Assembly: GCA_910574455.1 (NCBI GenBank)
Contig: CAJSYZ010000007.1
Span: 4,642,760-4,697,973 of the forward strand
Source of the DNA: Trichaptum fuscoviolaceum
Taxonomy: Eukaryota > Basidiomycota > Agaricomycetes > Hymenochaetales > Trichaptaceae
Direction: 5' to 3'
DNA length: 55,214 bases
Shown here one piece after another: positions 31,865 through 44,190 of the stretch. The position numbers and the translations under genes were made by a program. Below the pieces are notes generated by a model, which had not been told where the DNA came from, searched no databases, and worked only from the letters and a program-made list of their open reading frames with translations. Positions within the stretch are counted from its first letter, which is position 1. Each line of letters starts with the position of its first letter.

Positions 31865-34695
31865 ATGCCTCGCGTACTTATGCGCAAATTAGTATGCGCC
31901 AGTCTCCAAGAGAGCTACATACGACATTTTTGGACTTTCTAGCCAATGCTGGCCTTTCCATTTGCTTTTACTAAACATTTTCATTGGATGCAATGTTGTG
32001 CAGATCTTTCGACCCTTCAGCGACCACCAGCGAGCTCAAAGCAGGCTATCTGTACTGGCCCGGGACTTACCCACGCCTACCGCCGCCGCGCCGCCGGCCT
32101 GCTCGCCCTCATCTTCTCATCTCCCGCTCTTGCGGATCCCATCATGCTTTGCACGGCATTTCAAAATTCGCTCAAAGGCCGCCAGAGCCGCCGATATGCT
32201 GCCTCACACCTCGGCCTTCAAATGAACTTGCGGAGGAAATCGACGATTGGAAAGCGAAGCAGGCTCAGATGCACGAGAACGATAGTTCTAGTCGAGATAC
32301 AGGCAGGGTGTTTGCCAACGCTCCCAATGTCAATAGCTCGCAACAACACTCTTCTGAGCCTCAAACAGAACTCCAGGCGTCTGCGCCGGAGCCAGCGCCA
32401 TCACCGCACTTCGGGGTTCCTCTGATTGACAGGTTCAACTATGCCGACCTTGACTGCTCAGCTCGTATACGTGGGTCACATCGTTCAGCAAAACATGCCA
32501 TATCTATTCTTTCCTCGAAGAAGGATAGGTACATGCGCAGCCCTTGCAAGACTCCTGGAGAGCAGCAATATGTTGTAGTTGAGCTTTGCGAGGACATCCG
32601 AATTGATACCGTGCAGTTTGCAAACTTCGAATTCTTCTCTGGAGTGGTCAAGGAGTTCAGTGTTAGTGTCGCTCAGACAGACACGCCAGACCCGGCTGCA
32701 TGGACTCCAGCTGGGAGATACACAGCGAAGAATATTCGTGGAATTCAGGTGCGCCAGTTGCGTTCTCTCATAAATACGATGTTGACAGACTTCATTCAGT
32801 CTTTCCATCCACCGATTTCCCTACGAGACTTCTACCGGTACATTCGAATTGACTTCCACTCGCACTATGGGAACGAATTTTACTGCCCACTATCTCTTCT
32901 ACGGGTATATGGCCTTACGCACCTTGACGCTTGGAAATGGGACCTTTGGGAAGAGGAATCTCAGAAGAAGCGTGGCGAGATCGAGGAGCCCGTACAAGCT
33001 CCTGTCATATCTCCTCCAATTCCTAACGACGCGGTGGCGATGGCAAAAGAGACGGTTGGCGAAACGAATGAGAAGAGAGACAAAGCACCGGAAACAATAG
33101 CAGAAGGAGAGGCCTCGGTTGTGAGCACTCTCGTTCCTGCGACAAAATTATCTACGCCTCCCTCGAGCGAAATCAGAGAGGCCAGCGCGAAATCGCAGTC
33201 TCCTTCGACAGTCTCTGATTCATCGTCAATCGTAACGAGTTTCTCGCAAGTCTCAAGCCAAGTTCTGCCTGTTTCCTCGCCAGTCATTGTCGATACCAGC
33301 AGTTCCTCGTCAGCTATCATCGAGTCTTCTGCCTCTGAATCCTCACATGCTACTCAAGTGGCTGCATCAGTATCTAAACCCATTCTCATCCCGACCATTG
33401 TCCCACATGATTCAAGAGTACCCGCTGTTGTCGGCGCTGGTGAATCAATATATCGCACAATTATGACTCGCCTAGGGGCCCTCGAAATGAATGCAACGCT
33501 CTACCTTCGGTATGTCGAAGAGCAGACACGTTCCATGCGCGAGGCTCTTCGCCGCCTGGAGGAGGACCTCGGTCGATTGGAAGGGATAGGGAAAGCACAC
33601 GCCCAGCATATGCAGCGTGCCACAGAAGACTGGGCCGCCCAGCGCCGCCGACTTGAACGAGAGCATGGAGAACTCGAACGGCGCTTTAGCCACCTTGCAG
33701 ATGAAGTTGTGCTCGAAAAGAGGCTAGGAATTGCACAGCTCTGCCTCTTGCTGACTGTGCTGGTGTTCATGGCTCTAACCCGCGGCTCGAGAGGGGAGAC
33801 CTTGATCGCGTCCAGCAGTCGGAGGGACTCGCTGCGAGAATGGGGTAGACGGCATTTGAGTAGCCTCAGTGGTGGAGAGTGGACGAAATTTGGTGGGAGG
33901 ACAAGGAGCCCGACTCCGACACCGAAGAATCCGAATGTTAAGAACTTGAAGCCCACGATCGTTGTCCGAGATGACGGCGAAAGGGTGCCTTTCCCTGCTT
34001 CCTCTCGCGTTGACGAGGACCGGACGCCGCAGCGCAGGACGCCTGTCCAGTCCTTATCGTCTCCCAGCAAGCCTCGTTTACCTACACACATTCGTTCACC
34101 CGTCCCCCGACACCTCGTTGCTCACCGACCGGGTACACCATCATCGATCTCATATCACGGACACTCTCCGCGTTCGCCTAACCTTGTTTCTTCCTTCGGC
34201 CACAACAACGGCGTGGCTAGCGGTCTGAATAGCTTGGGTCGTCCGCGCCTCCGTCGATCGAGCTCGCATAACTCGCCCGCTGCAGGACTTGGCGTGGTGC
34301 AGTCGTTCTCAGTCGGTCCATCCCCGCTCAGCGCGAAGAAGTGGGCGAAGAGCGCTCACTTGCACGAGATCCGTCCATCGCGAACACCCCGAGTGGGTCT
34401 AGCTTCAGCGACGGAGAACGACCCAGTGCAGGCCGCGCAAGGTGGACTGCAGGCTTTAGTCGAAATGAGCCCGACGAGAGGCGAGGACAGCAAAAGCCCG
34501 AGTGACGTCTTTTGGCCCTCGATGCAAGGAGTCGTCTTTCGCGAGCCTCTTGCTCCCTTACAAACGGCGACAGGGCTGACCCTCCACTCTCAATGGCATT
34601 CGTCGCGAAGCCCTACAAAGCTTCAGGATATCGATACAGAGTCTGAGAGCTGGATAGACACGGATGTTGAGGGTTCTGACACGGGCGAATCATAG
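31865..34695 (+). CDS. SUN-domain protein (SLP1/SUCO-type), copy 2, signal peptide out of frame
   Basis: Predicted exon 1 is 31865-31891 (MPRVLMRKL) and exon 2 starts at 32004 after GTGCAG. A 51-nt in-frame intron follows at about 32749-32799, and the last exon runs to TAG 34693-34695. The signal-peptide core and the mature protein are in different frames. Relative to copy 3 this copy lacks one C in the ACGCC-TACC segment and one A in CCCAT-CATGC (about 32145). It also carries 15 extra in-frame bases (CGAGCTCAAAGCAGG region, about 32031) not found in copies 3-5, and the branch-like TACTAAC reads TACTAAAC. Everything from ICCL to the stop is open and matches copy 3. Without the signal peptide the product would be mislocalised. 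A sequencing error at either base would change this verdict. Confidence 0.7.
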
Positions 34696-37600
34696 TTTAC
34701 TTGTAGTTCAATTGTTTATACTTCGCAATATGTACATTAATCAACATTCGAAGACATGCTTCAATAACAGTCTATCCGTGAAGAAGAAATCTCTAAATAC
34801 AAGGATGGTAAAAAAAAAACATGGCCTCCTCTGCGAGAAGTCGCTCAGCCTCGAGCGCAGCCATGCATGCCAGTGCGCAGACGAGCATCAAAGGTGTATT
34901 CTTTGATGCTGGTCTCCGTCCGCGAGTCTGTTTGTAGTTGTCCGCGGACGATTGCTGTTGCTGGCATCGCCGCATTGCGAGGACGCGACCATCGAGGGCC
35001 AGTACTAGTGTTGTGAATGCGCAATTTGTTGAGACTTCGAGGGCACAGGTAACAAAGGATGATAGCCTTTAAGCTCATAAACTTCGGGGCTAAGAATTCA
35101 TTTCGCCATGATCTTCGAAGCGCGCAGTTCATCGCGTCACAAGAATGGCCTCTTCGCCGTAGAATCCAAAGGAAGATGGGTACAGCACCATTGCTTGCGG
35201 CGATCGTCGAAGCTCGCAGTTCATCGCGTCACACAAGAACGGCATCTTCGCCGTAGAATCAATGGAAAATGGGTACAGCACCATCGCATACGGCGCATTA
35301 CAGCACCAGTGCTTGCGGCGATCTTTGAAGCGCGCAGTTCATCGCGTCACATAAGAACGGCCTCTTCGCCGCAGAATTCAATGGAAGATGGGTACAGCAC
35401 CATCGCATGCGCTGATGCCATAAATGTATTTGCCTTGAGGTTCAGACGCTTCGCACTCGCTGCTCGGGCATTCTTAGCAATCGACAGGATCGGACAGAAT
35501 GTGCTGTAGACGTACCTTCAATGTCACCATCACCGCTCCATCTGCGCGTCGCAATACCCTGGTCCTAAAAAAGTGTTCACACATGTCTTCGGATGTCTGG
35601 TATAGGCAACAGTTGAAGTCACATTTGCGAGTGGTAGTGGTACGGACGCAAGTCACGACGGCGCGGACGGCGCTTCAGGGACAGACGCCAATCTTGAAAG
35701 CTCACGGACACAAGTTACAAGTGCTTACAACAAGAAAGCACTCAAAGTAGGACCATTTCGGTGAGTTGCTGTCAGTCTAGGGTCCGATCAGACTCATTTC
35801 TCAGTTTCGAACCATTGCGCAGACAGCGCGCAATCGCGTCTTGCGCAAGTCATAGTAGGATCTCCTTGTTCTTCACGGGCGACTTTAAGATTCATTCGCA
35901 ATGCAAATGCGCGACAAACTTGAGATGGTCTTGGGTAAGGTTGCGCACGCAGTCAGACAATAAACTAATTCAAGTTAGAAATCAACAAATCCTGTAATCA
36001 GATTGCACTTACCATTGTATATAGTAATAACAACTATGAGTGAAATGTTAGCTTTAGCATTGACTACGAAAACCAGGAGACACTTACAGTGTGTGCACAC
36101 AGGAGAGCTGCAAGAGACGAGGGAAGAGGGCAAAGAGCCTGAGGAACTTGGGGATAGATTGGGCCAGTATTTATACCTTTTGAAAGCTCTAGACAGATAA
36201 TAGAGACGGCCAATACTCACCGACTCATTGAAAAAGCCAAGCGAAGAAGAATGGCTCATTTCTGCAGTGTCCGGGCATACATCCGGATGAGTGTTTCGAG
36301 CGCCGTGCAGCTGTCCCGCCTGTCCCGTCCCTCAAACCACCTCCAGTGACCTCCAGCAGCACCATGAGACCTCTCCAGCACCCTCCAATCCTCCAGAAAG
36401 CACCCAGAAAGCTCAGAATATGCCAAATGCACTCTCTGTGCAGATGGCAAAGTGCTCGCAAAAATACAGCCTCCGGGCATTGCAGACAGCGGCTACGCAG
36501 TAGCGCCATTCCCACAGCATAGCCGAGACCCTGAACCCCTGGTTTCTGATGCGAAAAGAGCGAGGCGAAGTATGGAAGATGTCTTCCGAGTGAATGGGAG
36601 GTATGAGCCGGGCTGCACTTGCACGGCTTGCTCGGGTTGAGTTTGTGAGCTGGGGGGAGGCGGGGTGGTGTATCTTCGAGCCTTGGGGTCTATAGTTGAT
36701 ACTTCAGTAGTCATTATCGCAGCACAGAACTTAGGTATGTTGTCAATGTGTGTTGAACAGGCCTACAGCAGCTTGGAGGAGCTCACCCAGAGATTCTGCA
36801 ATTTGGATGGTTTCGCTCGCACATTTCGCTTATCGGGTGGTATTACGTCCAGCCTAGAAGCCTTCCAAGTGTTTCAGGACCTTCCATCAGACCTGGATAG
36901 TGTCCCGAGGGTTGCGAGCCTTGGAAGGAGGTGTGAGAGGCCGGGAGAGCACTCACCTCTCTGTGTCTGGATTTCGGGGCTGAGATGCAGGGAAGCATAG
37001 ACTTGCATGCTGGTGTAGTGGCCTATGGTGATGGAAAGCTGAATTCCAGAGGTTGTGAGCAATGAGATAGGTTCAATGGCCTGCTCGCAGGTCATGGTTG
37101 CAGAGCAGGAGGTTGGGCCAGGATTGGTAGCACGCATTGACCCTGCTTACGTAATCAACTCCGAGTCCGGCCGGTGCAAATTATCTCAGTTTCTCCTTCG
37201 ATTGCATTGGTTTTAGATACCAGAGTTAATCTATATTATGGAACAGAGAGCTTGACATTAGAATAATCAAAATATCTGAGGGAATGAGCCCAAAACTCGA
37301 CCCTGAGCACTTTAAGCAAGCTCTTGAGAACTCTTTCCGGTGACACCAAAGATGACAATGTATATATGTTTTTGCTTCCGGAGAGCGGCTTCAGGACAGC
37401 AAGCTTTTGAGCCCAGAGAGCAATGTCAGGACAGCAAGACTCAAGGCCGAAGATGACAATGTATATATGTTTTTGCTCCCGGTGAGCAAGGTGCATTCAA
37501 GGGCAGCTAACCTTACATGTTCTGAATTTGTGCCACATCGGGGCAGCAAGCGCAATTGAGACTTGCACAAGATAGCAATATATATATGTTTTTTCTTTCG

Positions 37601-37918
37601 GCAAGCAATGAGTCTTGCGCTTGTCGCAAATGCACTCGCAATCAATTGAACAAGACCACATCTTTGCAAAAGTGCTGGCATAAGTATTGCGAAGTGGAGA
37701 CTCTCGGTTCAGCCATCCGTTGTAGTCTTGAAAGCAAAAGGAGTGTTTGTTTAACATCTCAATAATATCTTGAAGCAGGAGAGCTTGAAGCAGGCAGTCT
37801 TGAGGAGGAGAGAATTGTAGGGCTTGAGTGCAAGAGAAGAAGTGGCCGCGCGTCGCGGACATGTAATCCTAAATTTTCTCTCCCGCTTCGCATCTCACTA
37901 CATCGCTTATTGCTAGCC
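34696..37918. other. Inter-gene part of the tandem unit, copy 2
   Basis: Near-identical to 28646-31864: same minisatellite (from about 35112), same TATATATG triplet (about 37351-37608), no confident gene. Confidence 0.4.
37876..37918 (+). promoter_or_regulatory. Pyrimidine-rich leader before the SUN start codon (copy 3)
   Basis: The 40 or so bases before ATG 37919 are C/T-rich (TTTTCTCTCCCGCTTCGCATC, then TCACTACATCGCTTATTG). Such tracts are common at fungal transcription starts. Equivalent leaders precede the ATGs at 31865, 43958 and 50000. This supports these ATGs over later ones, which have no such tract. Confidence 0.35.
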
Positions 37919-40734
37919 ATGCCTCGCGTACTTATGCGCAAATTAGTATGCGCCAGTCTCCAAGAGAGCTACATACGACATTTTTTGACTTTCTAGCCAA
38001 TGCTGGCCTTTCCATTTGCTTTTACTAACATTTTCATGGATGCAATGTTGTGCAGATCTCTCGACCCTTCAGCGACCACCAGCTATCTGTACTGGCCCGG
38101 GACTTACCCACGCCCTACCGCCGCCGCGCCGCCGGCCTGCTCGCCCTCATCTTCTCATCTCCCGCTCTTGCGGATCCCATACATGCTTTGCACGGCATTT
38201 CAAAATTCGCTCAAAGGCCGCCAGAGCCGCCGATATGCTGCCTCACACCTCGGCCTTCAAATGAACTTGCGGAGGAAATCGACGATTGGAAAGCGAAGCA
38301 GGCTCAGATGCACGAGAACGATAGTTCTAGTCGAGATACAGGCAGGGTGTTTGCCAACGCTCCCAATGTCAATAGCTCGCAACAACACTCTTCTGAGCCT
38401 CAAACAGAACTCCAGCCGTCTGCGCCGGAGCCAGCGCCATCACCGCACTTCGGGGTTCCTCTGATTGACAGGTTCAACTATGCCGACCTTGACTGCTCAG
38501 CTCGTATACGTGGGTCACATCGTTCAGCAAAACATGCCATATCTATTCTTTCCTCGAAGAAGGATAGGTACATGCGCAGCCCTTGCAAGACTCCTGGAGA
38601 GCAGCAATATGTTGTAGTTGAGCTTTGCGAGGACATCCGAATTGATACCGTGCAGTTTGCAAACTTCGAATTCTTCTCTGGAGTGGTCAAGGAGTTCAGT
38701 GTTAGTGTCGCTCAGACAGACACGCCAGACCCGGCTGCATGGACTCCAGCTGGGAGATACACAGCGAAGAATATTCGTGGAATTCAGGTGCGCCAGTTGC
38801 GTTCTCTCATAAATACGATGTTGACAGACTTCATTCAGTCTTTCCATCCACCGATTTCCCTACGAGACTTCTACCGGTACATTCGAATTGACTTCCACTC
38901 GCACTATGGGAACGAATTTTACTGCCCACTATCTCTTCTACGGGTATATGGCCTTACGCACCTTGACGCTTGGAAATGGGACCTTTGGGAAGAGGAATCT
39001 CAGAAGAAGCGTGGCGAGATCGAGGAGCCCGTACAAGCTCCTGTCATATCTCCTCCAATTCCTAACGACGCGGTGGCGATGGCAAAAGAGACGGTTGGCG
39101 AAACGAATGAGAAGAGAGACAAAGCACCGGAAACAATAGCAGAAGGAGAGGCCTCGGTTGTGAGCACTCTCGTTCCTGCGACAAAATTATCTACGCCTCC
39201 CTCGAGCGAAATCAGAGAGGCCAGCGCGAAATCGCAGTCTCCTTCGACAGTCTCTGATTCATCGTCAATCGTAACGAGTTTCTCGCAAGTCTCAAGCCAA
39301 GTTCTGCCTGTTTCCTCGCCAGTCATTGTCGATACCAGCAGTTCCTCGTCAGCTATCATCGAGTCTTCTGCCTCTGAATCCTCACATGCTACTCAAGTGG
39401 CTGCATCAGTATCTAAACCCATTCTCATCCCGACCATTGTCCCACATGATTCAAGAGTACCCGCTGTTGTCGGCGCTGGTGAATCAATATATCGCACAAT
39501 TATGACTCGCCTAGGGGCCCTCGAAATGAATGCAACGCTCTACCTTCGGTATGTCGAAGAGCAGACACGTTCCATGCGCGAGGCTCTTCGCCGCCTGGAG
39601 GAGGACCTCGGTCGATTGGAAGGGATAGGGAAAGCACACGCCCAGCATATGCAGCGTGCCACAGAAGACTGGGCCGCCCAGCGCCGCCGACTTGAACGAG
39701 AGCATGGAGAACTCGAACGGCGCTTTAGCCACCTTGCAGATGAAGTTGTGCTCGAAAAGAGGCTAGGAATTGCACAGCTCTGCCTCTTGCTGACTGTGCT
39801 GGTGTTCATGGCTCTAACCCGCGGCTCGAGAGGGGAGACCTTGATCGCGTCCAGCAGTCGGAGGGACTCGCTGCGAGAATGGGGTAGACGGCATTTGAGT
39901 AGCCTCAGTGGTGGAGAGTGGACGAAATTTGGTGGGAGGACAAGGAGCCCGACTCCGACACCGAAGAATCCGAATGTTAAGAACTTGAAGCCCACGATCG
40001 TTGTCCGAGATGACGGCGAAAGGGTGCCTTTCCCTGCTTCCTCTCGCGTTGACGAGGACCGGACGCCGCAGCGCAGGACGCCTGTCCAGTCCTTATCGTC
40101 TCCCAGCAAGCCTCGTTTACCTACACACATTCGTTCACCCGTCCCCCGACACCTCGTTGCTCACCGACCGGGTACACCATCATCGATCTCATATCACGGA
40201 CACTCTCCGCGTTCGCCTAACCTTGTTTCTTCCTTCGGCCACAACAACGGCGTGGCTAGCGGTCTGAATAGCTTGGGTCGTCCGCGCCTCCGTCGATCGA
40301 GCTCGCATAACTCGCCCGCTGCAGGACTTGGCGTGGTGCAGTCGTTCTCAGTCGGTCCATCCCCGCTCAGCGCGAAGAAGTGGGCGAAGAGCGCTCACTT
40401 GCACGAGATCCGTCCATCGCGAACACCCCGAGTGGGTCTAGCTTCAGCGACGGAGAACGACCCAGTGCAGGCCGCGCAAGGTGGACTGCAGGCTTTAGTC
40501 GAAATGAGCCCGACGAGAGGCGAGGACAGCAAAAGCCCGAGTGACGTCTTTTGGCCCTCGATGCAAGGAGTCGTCTTTCGCGAGCCTCTTGCTCCCTTAC
40601 AAACGGCGACAGGGCTGACCCTCCACTCTCAATGGCATTCGTCGCGAAGCCCTACAAAGCTTCAGGATATCGATACAGAGTCTGAGAGCTGGATAGACAC
40701 GGATGTTGAGGGTTCTGACACGGGCGAATCATAG
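37919..40734 (+). CDS. SUN-domain protein (SLP1/SUCO-type), copy 3, the only uninterrupted copy (884 aa)
   Basis: Predicted exons 37919-37945, 38056-38787 and 38839-40734. Intron 1 (110 nt) has a TACTAAC branch-type sequence and ends GTGCAG; intron 2 is 51 nt and in frame. The product is a type I membrane protein. A signal-peptide core lies at residues 34-48 (AAGLLALIFSSPALA, cleavage expected after Ala48). A SUN domain spans about 141-296 (FNYADLDCSARI; VVVELCEDIRIDTV; ANFEFFS; FYRYIRIDFHSHYGNEFYCP). A Ser/Thr/Val linker and a coiled coil at about 480-560 follow, then one membrane helix at about 562-581 (LGIAQLCLLLTVLVFMAL) and a Ser/Pro/Arg-rich cytosolic tail. In yeast, Slp1 works in the ER with Emp65 to protect soluble proteins from degradation; SUCO is the animal relative. 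Exon 1 is the least certain part. The signal and mature frames agree only in this copy. Confidence 0.8.
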
Positions 40735-43700
40735 TTTACTTGTAGTTCAATTGTTTATACTTCGCAATATGTACATTAATCAACATTCGAAGACATGCTT
40801 CAATAACAGTCTATCCGTGAAGAAGAATCTCTAAATACAAGGATGGTAAAAAAAAAACATGGCCTCCTCTGCGAGAAGTCGCTCAGCCTCGAGCGCAGCC
40901 ATGCATGCCAGTGCGCAGACGAGCATCAAAGGTGTATTCTTTGATGCTGGTCTCCGTCCGCGAGTCTGTTTGTAGTTGTCCGCGGACGATTGCTGTTGCT
41001 GGCATCGCCGCATTGCGAGGACGCGACCATCGAGGGCCAGTACTAGTGTTGTGAATGCGCAATTTGTTGAGACTTCGAGGGCACAGGTAACAAAGGATGA
41101 TAGCCTTTAAGCTCATAAACTTCGGGGCTAAGAATTCATTTCGCCATGATCTTCGAAGCGCGCAGTTCATCGCGTCACAAGAATGGCCTCTTCGCCGTAG
41201 AATCCAAAGGAAGATGGGTACAGCACCATTGCTTGCGGCGATCGTCGAAGCTCGCAGTTCATCGCGTCACACAAGAACGGCATCTTCGCCGTAGAATCCA
41301 ATGGAAAATGGGTACAGCACCATCGCATACGGCGCATTACAGCACCAGTGCTTGCGGCGATCTTTGAAGCGCGCAGTTCATCGCGTCACATAAGAACGGC
41401 CTCTTCGCCGCAGAATTCAATGGAAGATGGGTACAGCACCATCGCATGCGCTGATGCCATAAATGTATTTGCCTTGAGGTTCAGACGCTTCGCACTCGCT
41501 GCTCGGGCATTCTTAGCAATCGACAGGATCGGACAGAATGTGCTGTAGACGTACCTTCAATGTCACCATCACCGCTCCATCTGCGCGTCGCAATACCCTG
41601 GTCCTAAAAAAGTGTTCACACATGTCTTCGGATGTCTGGTATAGGCAACAGTTGAAGTCACATTTGCGAGTGGTAGTGGTACGGACGCAAGTCACGACGG
41701 CGCGGACGGCGCTTCAGGGACAGACGCCAATCTTGAAAGCTCACGGACACAAGTTACAAGTGCTTACAACAAGAAAGCACTCAAAGTAGGACCATTTCGG
41801 TGAGTTGCTGTCAGTCTAGGGTCCGATCAGACTCATTTCTCAGTTTCGAACCATTGCGCAGACAGCGCGCAATCGCGTCTTGCGCAAGTCATAGTAGGAT
41901 CTCCTTGTTCTTCACGGGCGACTTTAAGATTCATTCGCAATGCAAATGCGCGACAAACTTGAGATGGTCTTGGGTAAGGTTGCGCACGCAGTCAGACAAT
42001 AAACTAATTCAAGTTAGAAATCAACAAATCCTGTAATCAGATTGCACTTACCATTGTATATAGTAATAACAACTATGAGTGAAATGTTAGCTTTAGCATT
42101 GACTACGAAAACCAGGAGACACTTACAGTGTGTGCACACAGGAGAGCTGCAAGAGACGAGGGAAGAGGGCAAAGAGCCTGAGGAACTTGGGGATAGATTG
42201 GGCCAGTATTTATACCTTTTGAAAGCTCTAGACAGATAATAGAGACGGCCAATACTCACCGACTCATTGAAAAAGCCAAGCGAAGAAGAATGGCTCATTT
42301 CTGCAGTGTCCGGGCATACATCCGGATGAGTGTTTCGAGCGCCGTGCAGCTGTCCCGCCTGTCCCGTCCCTCAAACCACCTCCAGTGACCTCCAGCAGCA
42401 CCATGAGACCTCTCCAGCACCCTCCAATCCTCCAGAAAGCACCCAGAAAGCTCAGAATATGCCAAATGCACTCTCTGTGCAGATGGCAAAGTGCTCGCAA
42501 AAATACAGCCTCCGGGCATTGCAGACAGCGGCTACGCAGTAGCGCCATTCCCACAGCATAGCCGAGACCCTGAACCCCTGGTTTCTGATGCGAAAAGAGC
42601 GAGGCGAAGTATGGAAGATGTCTTCCGAGTGAATGGGAGGTATGAGCCGGGCTGCACTTGCACGGCTTGCTCGGGTTGAGTTTGTGAGCTGGGGGGAGGC
42701 GGGGTGGTGTATCTTCGAGCCTTGGGGTCTATAGTTGATACTTCAGTAGTCATTATCGCAGCACAGAACTTAGGTATGTTGTCAATGTGTGTTGAACAGG
42801 CCTACAGCAGCTTGGAGGAGCTCACCCAGAGATTCTGCAATTTGGATGGTTTCGCTCGCACATTTCGCTTATCGGGTGGTATTACGTCCAGCCTAGAAGC
42901 CTTCCAAGTGTTTCAGGACCTTCCATCAGACCTGGATAGTGTCCCGAGGGTTGCGAGCCTTGGAAGGAGGTGTGAGAGGCCGGGAGAGCACTCACCTCTC
43001 TGTGTCTGGATTTCGGGGCTGAGATGCAGGGAAGCATAGACTTGCATGCTGGTGTAGTGGCCTATGGTGATGGAAAGCTGAATTCCAGAGGTTGTGAGCA
43101 ATGAGATAGGTTCAATGGCCTGCTCGCAGGTCATGGTTGCAGAGCAGGAGGTTGGGCCAGGATTGGTAGCACGCATTGACCCTGCTTACGTAATCAACTC
43201 CGAGTCCGGCCGGTGCAAATTATCTCAGTTTCTCCTTCGATTGCATTGGTTTTAGATACCAGAGTTAATCTATATTATGGAACAGAGAGCTTGACATTAG
43301 AATAATCAAAATATCTGAGGGAATGAGCCCAAAACTCGACCCTGAGCACTTTAAGCAAGCTCTTGAGAACTCTTTCCGGTGACACCAAAGATGACAATGT
43401 ATATATGTTTTTGCTTCCGGAGAGCGGCTTCAGGACAGCAAGCTTTTGAGCCCAGAGAGCAATGTCAGGACAGCAAGACTCAAGGCCGAAGATGACAATG
43501 TATATATGTTTTTGCTCCCGGTGAGCAAGGTGCATTCAAGGGCAGCTAACCTTACATGTTCTGAATTTGTGCCACATCGGGGCAGCAAGCGCAATTGAGA
43601 CTTGCACAAGATAGCAATATATATATGTTTTTTCTTTCGGCAAGCAATGAGTCTTGCGCTTGTCGCAAATGCACTCGCAATCAATTGAACAAGACCACAT

Positions 43701-44190
43701 CTTTGCAAAAGTGCTGGCATAAGTATTGCGAAGTGGAGACTCTCGGTTCAGCCATCCGTTGTAGTCTTGAAAGCAAAAGGAGTGTTTGTTTAACATCTCA
43801 ATAATATCTTGAAGCAGGAGAGCTTGAAGCAGGCAGTCTTGAGGAGGAGAGAATTGTAGGGCTTGAGTGCAAGAGAAGAAGTGGCCGCGCGTCGCGGACA
43901 TGTAATCCTAAATTTTCTCTCCCGCTTCGCATCCCACTACATCGCTTATTGCTAGCCATGCCTCGCGTACTTATGCGCAAATTAGTATGCGCCAGTCTCC
44001 AAGAGAGCTACATACGACATTTTTTGACTTTCTAGCCAATGCTGGCCTTTCCATTTGCTTTTACTAACATTTTCATTGGATGCAATGTTGTGCAGATCTC
44101 TCGACCCTTCAGCGACCACCAGCTATCTGTACTGGCCCGGGACTTACCCACGCCTACCGCCGCCGCGCCGCCGGCCTGCTCGCCCTCATC
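38152..44190 (+). repeat. Tandem unit copy 3 (6039 bp)
   Basis: Same content as the other units. It shares with copy 4 the change CCAGCCGTCTG (Pro codon) where copies 1, 2 and 5 have CCAGGCGTCTG (Ala codon), near 38416, suggesting that copies 3 and 4 are closest relatives or have exchanged sequence. Confidence 0.95.
40735..43957. other. Inter-gene part of the tandem unit, copy 3
   Basis: As in copy 1: minisatellite from about 41150, TATATATG triplet at about 43390-43647, no confident gene. Confidence 0.4.

Larger units (their letters stand above)
26064..32113 (+). repeat. Tandem unit copy 1 (6050 bp)
   Basis: First of five head-to-tail units. The unit boundary is defined by the left junction with unique DNA: from TTCTCATCTCCCGCTCTTGC at 26064 onward the sequence matches the equivalent points 32114, 38152, 44191 and 50233 of later copies. 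By eye the units are nearly identical apart from scattered single-base indels and a few short changes. Because the boundary falls within the second exon of the SUN gene, each unit contains the body and 3' end of one gene followed by the promoter and first exons of the next. Confidence 0.95.
32114..38151 (+). repeat. Tandem unit copy 2 (6038 bp)
   Basis: Same content and orientation as copy 1. Small differences include GAAGAAGAAATCTCT for GAAGAAGAACTCT after the gene, a lost base in the middle minisatellite unit, and CCAAATGCACTC for CCAAACACTC. Confidence 0.95.
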
